From assembly GCF_003086295.3 (NCBI RefSeq), contig NC_092048.1, forward strand, positions 2,634,349-2,698,348: a stretch of DNA of 64,000 nt, written 5' to 3'. Positions 21,972-34,615 of this stretch are shown here, piece after piece (within the stretch, counting starts at the first letter, position 1; every line of letters starts with the position of its first letter). The stretch is from Arachis hypogaea (Eukaryota > Streptophyta > Magnoliopsida > Fabales > Fabaceae). The position numbers and the translations under genes were made by a program. The notes beneath the pieces are model-generated. The model made no database searches. It worked only from the letters and a program-made list of their open reading frames with translations, and was not told the DNA's origin.

Positions 21972-22172
21972 ATTGTAACAGTTCTAGACCACCCGCTAGC
22001 ACGATATTGTCCGCTTTGGCATACAAGGTCTCACGATTTTGCATTTGACGATAGGGATGATAGCCGAAGCCTCCCACACTCACTCGTCAAAATACGTCAT
22101 GCTAGGGAGAGATATCCATACCCTTATAAGGCATGCTTCGTTCTCCTCCCCAACCGATGTGGGACCTTACAA
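21972..22172. repeat. Solo LTR/TRIM-like repeat
   Basis: About 200 bp, opening with TGTAACAG and a CACCCGCTAGCACGATATTG block, ending CCAACCGATGTGGGACCTTACA. I recognise this as a dispersed plant repeat type with TG...CA ends, but cannot name the family or find clear target-site duplications. Confidence 0.5.
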
Positions 22173-22624
22173 TATTTCAAATTCAATTAATCAAAACTTG
22201 CTTTAATTATCCTTAATAAAATAATTTCTGAAATTAAGACTATAAATAATCATATAATTTGAGACTTAATCATAATAAGACTTTTTAAATATTCTGGGTC
22301 TTACACCCATCATTAAAATTACATCTCTGAGTTTGAACCACAAAAAAATACTATATGCCTTTATTAGAACAAAAATAATTATATAATTATTTATTATTAA
22401 ATTAATTTTTTATTATTTACTTTATACATCGTATATTTGTTTTGTTAAAATTATAAGATTCAATCATATCATAATTAGAATCATAGATTTTTATCATGAT
22501 TAAAATAATCCCTACCATTATCATATCATATACATTTTTATTACGATTAGAATCATACATTTTTGTCATGATTAGAATCATAGATAATGTTTGATAATTA
22601 TGTTAGTATTTAATTAATGATATC

Positions 22625-22662
<38 letters not shown>
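22625..22662. repeat. (ATT)n microsatellite
   Basis: TTA/ATT trinucleotide run of about 38 bases, 135 bases upstream of the satellite array. Confidence 0.9.
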
Positions 22663-22664
<2 letters not shown>

Positions 22665-22796
22665 ATAAATGGGTCACCATTAATGTAACAATTTGCCACT
22701 AATAAAATTATTACATAATGAATAAAAATTAGAACTGTATCAATATAATTAAAACGATTAAAAATATTTTCGATTGATAATTAATTTAATAATTCA

Positions 22797-25700
22797 TTAA
22801 ATATTGATTTTATATAATTATAATAAAAATATTTTTCTAAATTAGTATAATTATGTATGATTCATTAAATGCTAATTGTAATCTAATTATAATAAAGATA
22901 TTTTTCTAAAATAAATTTAGAAGAAAGAATAGTGCATTTATTTTGGAGAAGAAATGAATTCATGAGAAATTGACACCTCAATTTCATTAGTTGATAGTGT
23001 ATTAAATATTAATTTTATATTATAATAAAGATATTTTTCTAAATTAGTATAATCATACATTATTTATTAAATGCTAATTGTAATATAATTATAATAAAGA
23101 TATTTTTTTAAAATAAATTTAGAAGAAAGAATAGTGCTTTTATTTTAGAGAAAAAATGAGTTCATGAGAAATTGACACCTCATTTTTTCATTAGTTGGAA
23201 GAAATTTAGTTTTAGTATATTAAATAAATAATGCATTAAATATTGATTTTATATAATTATAATAAAAATATTTTTCTAAATTAGTATAATTATGCATTAT
23301 TCATTAAATACTAATTATAATCTAATTATAATAAAGATATTTTTTCTAAAATAAATTTAGAAGAAAGAATAGTGCATTTATTTTGGAAAAAAAATGAATT
23401 CATGAGAAATTGACACCTCACTTTTATTAGTTGATAATATATTAAATATTAATTTTATATAATTATAATAAAGATATTTTTCTAAATTAGTATAATTATG
23501 CATTATTCATTAAATGCTGATTGTAATATAATTATAATAAAGATATTTTTCTAAAATAAATTTAGAAGGGAAAATAGTACTTCTATTTTAGAGAAAAAAT
23601 GAGTTCATGAGAAATTGATACCTCACTTTTTTATTAGTTGGAAGAAATCCAGTTTTAGTATATTAAGTATATAAATAATGCATTGAATATTGATTTTATA
23701 TAATTATAATAATGTTATTTTTCTAAATTAGTATAATTATACATTATTCATTAAATGCTAATTGTAATCTAATTATAATAAAGATATTTTTCTAAATTTA
23801 GAAGAAAGAATAGTGCATTTATTTTGAAAAAAAATGAATTTATGAGAAAATAATACCTCACTTTTATTAGTTGATAATGTATTAAATATTAATTTTATAT
23901 AATTATAATAAAGATATTTTTCTAAATTAGTATAATTATATATTATTCATTAAATACTAATTGTAATATAATTATAATAAAGATATTTTTATAAAATAAA
24001 TTTAGAAGAAAGAACAATGCTTTTATTTTAGAAGAAAAATGAGTTCATAAGAAATTGAGACCTCATTTTTTCATTAGTTGGAAGAAATTTAGTTTTAGTA
24101 TATTAAATAAATAATGTATTAAATATTAATTTTATATAATTATAATAAAAATATTTTTTTAAATTAGTATAATTATGAATTATTCATTAAATGCTAATTA
24201 TAATCAAATTATAATAAATATATTTTTCTAAAATAAATTTAGAAGAAAGAATAGTGCATTTATTTTGGAAAAAGATGAATTCATGAGAAATTGATACCTC
24301 GTTTTTATTAGTTGATAATGTATTAAATATTGATTTTATATAATTATAATAAATATATTTTCCTAAATTAGTATAATTATATATTATCCATTAAATGCTA
24401 ATTGTAATATAATTATAATAAAAATATTTTTCTAAAATAAATTTAGAAAAGATGATAATGCTTTTATTTTAGAGGAAAAATGAGTTCATAAGAAATTGAC
24501 ACCTCACTTTTTCACTAGTTGGAATTAATTCAGTTTTAGTATATTAAGTAAATAAATAATGCATTGAATATTGATTTTATATAATTATAATAAAGATATT
24601 TTTCTAAATTAGTATAATTATGCATTATTCATTAAATGCTAATTGTAATCTAATTATAATAAAGATATTTTTCTAAATTTAGAAGAAAGAATAGTGCATT
24701 TATTTTGAAAAAAAAAAGAATTTATGAGAAATTAATACCTCATTTTTATTAGTTGATAATATATTAAATATTAATTTTATATAATATAATAAATATATTT
24801 TCTTAAATTAGTATAATTATATATTATTCATTAAATACTAATTGTAATATAATTGTAATATAATTATAATAAAGATATTTTTCTAAAATAAATTTAGAAG
24901 AGAGAACAGTGCTTTTATTTTAGAGGAAAAATGAGTTCATGAGAAATTGAGACCTCATTTTTTCATTAGTTGGAAGAAATTCTGTTTTAGTATATTAAAT
25001 AAATAATGCATTAAATATTAATTTTATATAATTATAATAAAAATATTTTTTTAAATTAGTATAATTATGGATTATTCATTAAATGCTAATTATAATCTAA
25101 TTATAATAAAGATATTTTTCTAAAATAAATTTAGATAGTGCATTTATTTTGGAAAAAATTGAATTCATGAGAAATTGACACCTCGTTTTTATTAGTTGAT
25201 AATGTATTAAATATTGATTTTATATAATTATAATAAAGATATTTTTCTAAATTAGTATAATCATACATTATCTATTAAATGCTAATTGTAATATAATTAT
25301 AATAAAAATATTTTTCTAAAATAAATTTAGAAAAGAGAACAGTGCTTTTATTTTAGAGAAAAAATGAGTTTATGAGAAATTGACACCTCACCTTTTCACT
25401 AGTTGAAAGAAAATCAGTTTTAGTATATTAAGTAGATAAATAATGCATTGAATATTGATTTTATATAATTATAATAAAGGTATTTTTTTTAAATTAGTAT
25501 AATTATGTATTATTCATTAAATGCTAATTGTAATCTAATTATAATAAAGATATTTTTCTAAATTTAGAAGAAAGAATAATGCATTTATTTTGGAAAAAAA
25601 ATGAATTTATGAGAAATTAATACCTTACTTTTATTAGTTGATAATGTATTAAATATTAATTTTATATAATTATAATAAAAATATTTTTCTAAATTAGTAT

Positions 25701-25870
25701 AATTATGTATTATTCATTAAATGCTAATTGTAATATAATTATAATAAAGATATTTTTTAAAAATAAATTTAAAAAAAAGAATAATATTTTTATTTTAGAA
25801 AAAAATAAGTATATAAAAATTAACATCTCATTTTTTTATTAATTAAAAATAATCCAATTTTAGTATATTA
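22797..25870. repeat. Higher-order satellite array (about 14 subunits, 4-subunit period of about 885 bp)
   Basis: The word ATT(A/G)AATATT(G/A)ATTTTAT recurs at 22797, 23001, 23235, 23441, 23682, 23881, 24118, 24322, 24563, 24763, 25010, 25205, 25447 and 25648. Spacings alternate between about 200 and about 240 bp. Short subunits end in TTAGTTGATAATGTATT-like sequence; long ones end in GTTTTAGTATATTAA. Both types alternate again: short subunits carry GAATTCATGAGAAATTGACA or GAATTTATGAGAAATTAATA, and long ones end with or without an AAGTA(G/T)ATAAATAATG insert. The true period is therefore four subunits (23235, 24118, 25010; 883 and 892 bp). Each subunit has two internal copies of ATAATAAAGATATTTTTCTA. 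No coding potential. Confidence 0.9.
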
Positions 25871-26039
25871 AATAAATAAATAGATAGATACAACAAAAAT
25901 AGCAATATGAATAACATATTAATAGTCCCACCATGTGTTAGAAAGTTAGTATCCTATCAACTAAGAAAAAGCAAAAACAGCTAAGTTTTAAGTGTTCATA
26001 AAAAAATCCTTATAAAGTCAAACAAGTCAAATATTGTGA

Positions 26040-26236
26040 CAGAGATCACTGATGGATTTAGATCCTCTAAAATTTGAAGTTCACTTTAGAGAATAAAGTA
26101 TGATCTTCTACCTTTGAATAGTTTCTCTTTCATATTTATTATTGGTCCTACCTATGAAATCAATGATAAAAGATCACACTTTACTCTATAAAATTATTAA
26201 AATAAAATTCAAACTTTAGAAGAACCAAATCCATCA
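26040..26236. repeat. MITE family C, copy 1
   Basis: Inverted ends: TGATGGATTTAGATCCTCTA on the left and the near-complementary GAAGAACCAAATCCATCA on the right, with ACTTTAGAGAATAAAGT and CACTTTACTCTATAAA inside. A related sequence lies at 58975-59130. Confidence 0.65.
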
Positions 26237-26825
26237 CCGACATAATAAATAAGGCACGCAACACAAAAACACTAAGTGGTCACCAACAACAACCGCATTA
26301 TTGCAAAGTGCTCCTAATAGTCTCTTTCAACTAGTCAATATCTCATGTTTGCCCCCACAGCTTTTTATAATATTGGTGTGGCCTAGTCATAGGAGGTTAT
26401 TGAAGCCTGAGACAGCTCAAGATTCAAGACATCAAGTGTCAATAGTTCAACACAGTTATACTTATTTGAGGTTAGTAACCAACCAACATCCTTTAATGTT
26501 GCCGTAATTGTTTATCCCTAGTTTCTTGTACGATGAATACTTCATTCAGATTCAAGTGATTCCATGCATGTATTTCAATCATTTGACGAGTGACATTGTT
26601 ATTGGAACAGTGAATAGTACATATTGTGATTTCTAGTTTAATCCATTTATTTTTTAATCTCCTTGATTTCTGCTAAGATTTTTAATGCCAACTACTTCTT
26701 ACATTCAAAGCATACTTCTGAGGTTGATATGATTGTCCGCCTTTTCTTTTTCATATGAGAGAGAAGAGTGTATCTCACAATCATATGAGAAGAGATGAGT
26801 TTTATAATGGTATGGCGTAAATGGT

Positions 26826-27035
26826 GCCTCCGATTTGTTTCATTTTTTAAACCAACAATCACAAATCGGACGGTTCGATTTGTGATTTCGAAAATAAAAA
26901 AAAATTTAATGTTAAAATCGGACCGTCCGATTTTTATTTTAAAAAATAAAAAAAATAAAAAATAAAAATCGGACCCTCCGATTTGTAATTTATTTTTTTC
27001 TTTAAACAAATCGGACCGTCCAATTTGAATAAAAC
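26826..27035. repeat. Cluster of palindromic AATCGGACNGTCCGATT motifs
   Basis: Four near-identical palindromes lie near 26875 (AATCGGACGGTTCGATT), 26915 (AATCGGACCGTCCGATT), 26966 (AATCGGACCCTCCGATT) and 27009 (AATCGGACCGTCCAATT), with a half-copy near 26828. A/T-rich spacers of about 30 bp separate them. A weaker copy lies near 36075 (AATCGGACTCTCCAATT). Confidence 0.75.
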
Positions 27036-27339
27036 ACCATATAAAAAAAAAACACCAAATCTTCCCATAACAATGTATTACACATATATTTAATCAATAT
27101 AAAAAAAAATTAGGCATGATTGTCAATTTGTCAGTGGTTAAATTTTCTTATAATAAGTTGATACATTAATGTTACAATTCTTGGAACTTGCAGACTTCTT
27201 AGCAGAGCCATATTCAAATAACAAGAGTAAATTAAAGTCATCACATATTTTCCAATATTACAAACCATCTTGAGAATCTGCTTTGTGTGTGTGTTTGCAT
27301 GAGGAAGAAGCTCATTGCTTGAAGAGGAATTTGTGACTT

Positions 27340-29022
27340 ATGGGGTATTCAAGGAGTTCTATATTTCGTTCCTTTGTTGTTGTAGTTGTTGTTTTTGTTG
27401 TTTTGGTGGTGAATGTGGGGAATGGACAACTAGTTCCTGCATTGTTCATATTTGGGGACTCAGTTGTTGATGTTGGCAACAATAACCACCGATTAACTCT
27501 TGTTAAAGCAAACTTCCCTCCTTATGGAAGAGACTTCCAAAATCACTATCCAACGGGAAGGTTCTGCAATGGAAAGCTGGCCACAGATTTCATTGGTGCT
27601 TTCTCCTTAACTCTCTCCTTTTCCCCTCATAATCCTTGATTAATCACAGAGTTGTGTTATTTGAACTAAACTTTTTCTTGGATTCTAAATCAACTCACTT
27701 TTCTCCTTACATTAATTCATTCAATGCAGTTGAGATTCTTGGATTTACCTCTTATCCACCAGCTTACATGGACTTAAAGCCTAGAGGAAAAAACCTCTTG
27801 AATGGAACTAACTTTGCCTCAGCTGCTTCTGGTTACTTAGATGCTACAGCCACACTATATGTAAACAATTTACAAGTTTAAAACTCAATTCTTTCAAAAT
27901 TTTCAATTCTCCTCCCTAGTTTCTCATTGTAGAAAAATATTTTGTGTACTCATTTTATCTCGCACATCGAACTGGCATATAATTCTTCAAAAGAATGTGT
28001 CAGCTTGGTGTGCGAGACAATAGTGAATATAAACAGCATCTTAGCGAGCCTTGATCTTCAATTTTTCTTCCCACCTTTTTTTTTTGGGGTGTAGAATGCT
28101 GTTCCATTGAGCCATCAGCTGGAATATTACAAGGATTGTCAGAACAAATTGGTGGAAACAGCAGGGCAATCAAAGGCTGCATCAATTATATCTGATGCTA
28201 TATATATTGTTACCGCAGGCAGCAGTGACTTTATTCAAAACTTTTACATAAATCCTTTGCTAAACAAGGTTTATACAGCTGATAAATTCTCGGATCTTCT
28301 CTTGCAACGCTACTCCAATTTCATTCAGGCATGTCTTTTCTCAACCTTGACATCTTATTATTAGTAATTAAATCCAAGGGCAGGTTTGGTTATTGAATAA
28401 ATAAATTGAAATAGTATGACCTGAGCTTATTCATCTTAAGGGTATGTGCATTTATCTAAAAGAATATTAATATTTAGTAATGAACAGAATTTGCATGCAC
28501 TAGGAGCAAGGAGAATAGGTGTAACAACATTGCCTCCAATGGGTTGTTTGCCAGCATGCATAACTCTGTTTAATCCTCACAGCAACGAATGCGTGTCGAA
28601 TTTCAACAATGATGCTATCAACTTCAATGCAAAGCTGAATGCAACTTCTCAGAAGTTGAGACAAATGCTTCCTGGACTCAACTTGGTCGTCCTTGATATC
28701 TATCAGCCTCTCTATGACCTTGTCACTAAGCCCCAAGACTATGGTACCAAAATTTAATCATGTCACATTATTATTCTTTAACAGTACAATCCCTGCAAGT
28801 TTTTCTGATTCTTATTACACTATGACAGGATTTTCTGAAGCAAGGAAAGGTTGTTGTGGAACGGGGCTGGTAGAAACAGCAATATTGTGCAACAAGAAGT
28901 CCATAGGAACATGTGCTAATGCAACTGAGTATGTATTCTGGGATGGTCTTCATCCCTCAGAGGCTGCAAACCAAGTTTTGGCCAATGATTTGTTAGCTGC
29001 TGGCATTTCTCTCATATCCTAA
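27340..29022 (+). CDS. GDSL esterase/lipase, 5 exons, about 356 aa
   Basis: Exons: 27340-27595, 27730-27860, 28095-28328, 28488-28743, 28829-29022. All junctions keep the frame. The first 30 residues form a signal peptide (a long Val/Phe stretch) ending near NVGNGQ, so the enzyme is likely secreted. Block I is FGDSVVDVGNNN with the catalytic Ser. The third block is AGSSDFIQNFY. The catalytic Asp and His are in WDGLHPSEAANQ near the C-terminus. Family members hydrolyse acyl esters, often in cuticle, wall or defence roles; the substrate cannot be told from sequence. Intron 3 has a GC donor (CAG|GCATGT), and the other introns are GT-AG. Confidence 0.9.
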
Positions 29023-29299
29023 TTAATCACAAACATTCACTATGCTTGTGATTATTGTAATGCTCTATGCACTTGCCTTATATTATACTATGTAAAAGTC
29101 AAATTCTAAATTTGGTTTCTTATGTTCTATTGCAAAGTTACCTGTGTGTTCTCTTTTCTGTAAGGGTAATTGAACAACACTAATAAATATACTATTACAT
29201 AATTTATCATATTTTTATTGTTTATCATGTCAACACATTTTATTTTTCACTTTAACTCTATTTAATATCAATAAAACGAGGTGAGTTAAGAGAAACTAA

Positions 29300-29867
29300 A
29301 ACTAACATGGTAAAGTACTAAATTGGTCCCCTAGGTTTGGGCGTAATTCTGTTTTGGTCCTTAAGGTTTAAAGTGTTCTATTTGAATCCAAAACGTTTTC
29401 ATTTAGCATCAATTTAGTCCCACAGTGAGATCAAAATTAAATAATTAACAAAATGTCCTACATAACAACAGTTCAAGAACAAAATCGATAATCTGGAGAA
29501 CAAATACAAGCTCTAGAGGCACAAAATCAACTATTGATGCATCAATACATTTATTTATCATTTTCTTTAGTTTTATAGAAAATATTTTATTTATATTATA
29601 AAAAATAATAAATAAATATATTGATGTATCAATGGTTGATTTTATGCCTCTGGAGCTTGTACTTGTTCTCCAAATTATCGATTTTGTTCTTGAACTGTTG
29701 TTATGTAGGACATTTTGTTAATTATTTAATTTTGACCTCACTGTGGGACTAAATTGATGCTAAATGAAAACGTTTTGGATTCAAATAGAACACTTTAAAC
29801 CTTAAGGACCAAAACAGAATTACGCCCAAACCTAGGGGACCAATTTAGTACTTTACCCAACTAACAT
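29300..29867. mobile_element. Foldback (Mutator-like) MITE with long terminal inverted repeats
   Basis: The arms 29309-29565 and 29605-29858 are almost perfectly inverted (GGTAAAGTACTAAATTGGTC pairs with the complementary right end) and leave only about 40 bp of loop. The flanks AACTAACAT (29300-29308 and 29859-29867) form a 9-bp target-site duplication, which points to a Mutator-type origin. No coding capacity. A transcript would form a hairpin of about 250 bp. Confidence 0.8.
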
Positions 29868-30282
29868 TCATCTAACATCACACTTTAGTATTATATAATA
29901 GGCCAAAAAGGAAATTAGTAATAGAGAATAAGGAATCAAAATCAAAATAATATAATAAGGGACCAAAATTAAAACAACACATGCTTACAAAAAACAAAAT
30001 ATTATTTTTCTATTGATAATTTGGAATGTGTGTGGTTTTTATCTTTAATTTTTATTTTTTATTTTCTATTTTTATCTCATACAAAAAAATATTGAAAATA
30101 AGAAGGCAAATTAAAAGGTAAAAACAAAGATAGTTATTTCTTGGGTTTCGGAGCCCAATATATTTGTTTCAGCCCGATCGGGATTTTTGGAGCCCAATAT
30201 ATGTTTCAGCCCAATCTGGTTTTTTCTTCACCATTATCGCAAAGCAAATTAGCAAAAGGCGGAGAGAGGGGGAAAAGAGAGA

Positions 30283-30303
30283 GCGAGAGAGAGAGAGAGA
30301 GAG
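30283..30303. repeat. (GA)n microsatellite in the RMI2 5' UTR
   Basis: GA repeats run directly up to the start codon of the RMI2 gene. Confidence 0.85.
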
Positions 30304-31023
30304 ATGGATTACAACGTAGCAGCGTTGAAGGTGGTGTGCTCGCAGCTGAAGCACGCGCGTGAGGTTCCAAATCACTCTCAAAGCAGTTACACACTCGGTG
30401 GCATCCTCTTCCAACGCGTTTGGTTGCAGGTACTTACTAAGTTCTCAACCGTTTCCGATTCTCTCTAAACGACGCCGTTTAACTTCAACCATAAATAACA
30501 TTCTCGATTCTTCTTCTTAGGGCGTTTTGGTCTCCGACACTCCTCTGGTTCTCGATGACGGCACCGGAGTCATTGAGCTGTCCGTCGGCCGCGATTTCCT
30601 CCACCGCCATTGGCAACCTGGTCATCCAACTCAACCTCACATTTCCTCCTCAAAATCTGCAACTATTTTCAGATCTAGTTTCACTAATTAATTCATTGTT
30701 TTTCTTTGTTTTTATTCATCAATGGCAGGGATGTATGTGATGGTAGTTGGAGGTTATGTTGTCGGTACCGGAGACATTCCCATGGTAAAGGTAATTTGCA
30801 TTTCTCACTGTAATTCTGATTGAATCAGGCGATTATAGAACTTGTCATGATGGTTAATTAAGGAATTAGGAGCAAAATGTAGTAATGAACTGTAATATAA
30901 TAATAACAGGTTCATAAGATTGTTGATCTTTCATCATGGCCTGATCGAGAGGCAATGTGGTATCTTGAAGTGATGGAGGCATATAAACTCTTCTATCAGC
31001 CTCTTATTGAAGATTTCATCTAA
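30304..31023 (+). CDS. RMI2: RMI2-like OB-fold protein, 4 exons, 133 aa
   Basis: Exons: 30304-30429, 30521-30620, 30729-30790, 30910-31023, all joined in frame by GT-AG introns. The protein is a small single OB-fold: LGGILFQRVWLQGVLVSD forms the first strands, then LDDGTGVIELSVGRDF and MYVMVVGGYVVG, with a C-terminal helix containing SWPDREAMWYLEVMEAY. These features match RecQ-mediated genome instability protein 2, a subunit of the RTR complex (RecQ helicase, TOP3 alpha, RMI1) that dissolves recombination intermediates. The length is typical. The split nature of the gene explains why only fragments appear as long frames. Confidence 0.82.
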
Positions 31024-33811
31024 TCCCAAACACATTATGAATCTTGAGCAATGTATATCACTCTAGTCAAAAGACGTGGAATGAAAAATATGTAGTAAAA
31101 GCAAGAGAATAGACTGTGCTAAATATTGTTTGCAATATTCTTTAGATGGTTAGTGTTTTTGATAATGGAAAATTATTAGATAATTTGATATTTTTTATTA
31201 AATTATTTAATATAATACCAATTATATGATAGGAAAATTTTTAGGTATATTTTTAGTTGTTTTAACCGTTAATCTGAATTATAAAAAATATATATAATAT
31301 ATATTAATCAAAATCTATGGATAAAACAATTGAAACACCGAATTTCAAACTCTTCCTATATGATAAGTATGAGTTTTACGTGAAGACATGCGAAGGTGAG
31401 AACTGAGAAGTCATCTATTCTTTTTTGTTTCTTTTCTCTTTATGATAAGTCTCTTAACAAAAAAAAATCTGTCAATTATTTGTGCTTTGAGGTTGAACGC
31501 CCAATTTTTTTCGCGCCCAAATCTTTCTATTGCTAAGTTGGGCCATAAGACAGGACGTAGCAAATTGATGCATCTCAATTTTTGGACTAAAAATACACAT
31601 ATGTTTGTTGTCCACAGAGATTTTTTTATAGAAGATATGTAATCGCCTTTCGCCAAGACGCCAACGGCCAACCAATCATTGGATACTATTGAAAATATTA
31701 ACGTTTATTACAGGTAGGGCCCTATGATCTCTGAATATTAAACTTTGTTATAGACATCATACATAATTAAGAAACCCAAATGTGATAAGAACTTAAATTG
31801 ATGTTCTTCTGAATTTCTTTTTGTCTTTTAAATTTCCTACTATACAGATTAGACAGAGGCAGCTTTACCTTTATAAAGTGGAAGGGACCAAAGAGGAAAC
31901 AAACAACGTAAAGTGGCAAGAGTCTTGCAACAATTACTTACTAGAGAATAGACCCACTCCCTAAAGATTTTCTTTTCCTAGTAAAGACTAAAGAGACCCT
32001 AACATTTTCTTTCTACGACTACAGAATATTGATAATACACAAGCATGGATTACTATTGAACATTACATTCATAATTCATTGATTAAGACGAACAACTCAT
32101 TGTACAAGGGAGAGAGATTTCGTGATTTTTCAATTAATTATTGATGTAAGTGGAGGAGCATCAGACACGTATATCTTGCAAGAAAAGTTTAGAATAAGTT
32201 GGTGAAGCAAAAAGCTGATATGGTATACCCTTATGCACAAGCAAATGAAACTATATATAGCCCACTTTACTCTATCAATCACTTCATCCAATGGTACTAT
32301 TTTCCCAGCACTTTTCGGTCAATTTTAACTGGATAGGGAAAAGAAGGAAAAAAGTTGCATTATCTTTATGATTTTTATATTGATTTTTGATACGGTTCAT
32401 ATAGTTAATAAAACATACTCAATTTCATTAAAAAAGAAAACCTTAATTTCACATTTTCTCTATTAAAATACACTAGGTTTGTGGAAATATGACATACGAA
32501 TTTGTGATGAATTTATCTAAACTTTTGTTTTCTTTTTTTTTTTGGTAAGCAAACTTCTGTTTTCTAAAAAAATAAATATCTGGCGTGGGCATTGTCCATT
32601 GTCCATTGAGAAAGAACAGAACCGTACTAAGTACTTGTCCTCCACGGTTTCTCTTCTCCGCACGCAGCTTCCTAACTTTCTGACACAGCATCTGCATAAT
32701 AAATAAACAATAATGGCAATGCCTTTCACCTCACTATTGCAAATCCATGCCCTCTCTCTTCTTCTGTTCACTTCCCATGCATGCACATGCATTTTTTTTA
32801 TTACTACTTAAAAATTAAATAAATAAATAGTGGGTCTTATATCGCATCTAAGATATATGATCAGTGTGATGAGCTCAAAATATGTTTTGTGGTTATCAAA
32901 ATGTGAATGAAGCATGGAGATTTGTTTTTGGTCTTGTATGTGCTTATTATTGTTGTTTAGAATGGTATAAGATTTTATTGATATAGTCTTAGATTTGCAT
33001 TATATTCTTTTATCAATTTAGTTTGTCTTATTGTAAACAAGTCTGACCAAATATCAATAAATGATATATGTTAACAAAAGCAATATATTTGTAAGGAGAA
33101 ATAAGACAAACAAAAAACAAATAATCATTAGACAACTACTGCTACTCCATTAAATAGGGATATAGGAACTTTGGCTATTTCCGCTTTATATAAAATATAA
33201 TTATCCTCCACATTGCAGCACAAAAGATGAATATGGTGGACAGAGGATGTGGAAGGCATTTTCCTTATAAAAACCGACAACCTAATGTCAATTTTAAAAT
33301 TTTAGATAGTTGGGATTGGACCTTCATTTATTAAAAGTGATATAAAATTGAACATATAGCAAAAGATCAAAATACTTTTCCAATCCCTCCCTTTCTTATG
33401 ACTTTTTAAATTTTTATGTATTTATATGATGTGTGATAGATTAAGTAATTATTTAAAATTCTTAATTATAATTATAGCTTTTTGGTTATATAGCTAGTTT
33501 TATCACGCAAAAGATATATTTTAAGTAGTTCTCATCATATATTCTAAGAAAATATTTATATTATTGCAACTTCATTTTGAGGGGAAAATACTATATGAAA
33601 GAATTTTTTATTTTGTTTATTTATTTTCCTGAAAGAAAGTATTTGTGACCTACATACATATTTGACCCCTCTTATTATCAAAGTGTTGATGTTATATCAA
33701 GTAATTGATTGGATGACAGATTCTGTTGTTACTTTCAAACTTTTGGATTACAGATGTTTGGCTCACCACCTGGAGGATGTGAGAGTATTCTTGGCTTTAG
33801 TTATATTATAT

Positions 33812-33842
<31 letters not shown>
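33812..33842. repeat. (AT)n microsatellite
   Basis: Uninterrupted TA/AT run of about 30 bases. Confidence 0.9.
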
Positions 33843-33846
<4 letters not shown>

Positions 33847-34304
33847 GGGGAAAAACAAAAATAAAGTTGTGAGAAAATAAAGTAAAGGTTGAGTTATAGT
33901 GTTTTTCCTATACTAGTATTCTACTCACCAATAGAAAATAAACAGAACCATTGTTAGCAAGATTCTATATAAGATTAATGATATTTTTCACCCAAGTGTG
34001 GCACCCATTTTTTTAAAGGAAGATGGATTATCCGTTTGATCCAATAATTTACTAGTTTAAAATAAAGGAAACAAATAAAGAATATTTCTCTTACTTTTGA
34101 ACTTTTTTTTTGGTTATGTCGTATTTTTTATGTTGAAAATCCTATGTATGTTTAAGTCTGTATAAATTGGGGCATTTTTTTTTTGTTAAATAAATTTTTA
34201 TAATCAAAATTGATAATTTTAAACTAAAAATTAGCTTATAAGCTAAAATAATATTTTAAGTATTATGATTGTAAGTAAACGTTTTTTTATGTATATTTTT
34301 TGTC

Positions 34305-34615
34305 TATAAAATTGTTAAAAACTTTAAAAATACTCATAAATTTTATTTTGTTTTAAAAAACTTTAATTTGCATCAAATATATTTTTAACCGCTAATTTTT
34401 AAAAAAAATTAAGACCAATTCAATAACAATTTTACAAAAATAACCTTTAATATAAGCAAATTAGTCATAGTTATATATTATGCATTATTGTTAGATTAAT
34501 CCTAAACTTTTTTAAAATTTATCTATAAAAAATATATTTGATATAAATCAAAATTTTTTGGAACAAAATTAAAATAAATTAAAATAGTGGGTGTTTTTAA
34601 AATTTTTAGTAGATT
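34305..34615. repeat. Imperfect inverted repeat, MITE-like
   Basis: AACTTTAATTTGCATCAAAT and the following AT-rich words on the left are approximately complementary to ATTTGATATAAATCAAAATT on the right, with about 120 bp between them. Strongly AT-rich, so part of the match may be compositional. Confidence 0.4.

Larger units (their letters stand above)
20345..22796. other. AT-rich intergenic DNA with microsatellites
   Basis: No gene apart from the B3-like fragment and the LTR-like repeat listed separately. The stretch 22440-22600 has loose direct repeats around ATTAGAATCATA. Confidence 0.5.

Noticed and set aside
22797..25870. CRISPR-like regular array
   Set aside because: The subunits are long, contiguous and homologous over their full length, with no repeat/spacer pattern, and the genome is a plant. 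It is a satellite.
31411..32792. Minus-strand frames in the RMI2-aspartic protease interval
   Set aside because: Low-complexity, no domain-like text, no supporting splice pattern.
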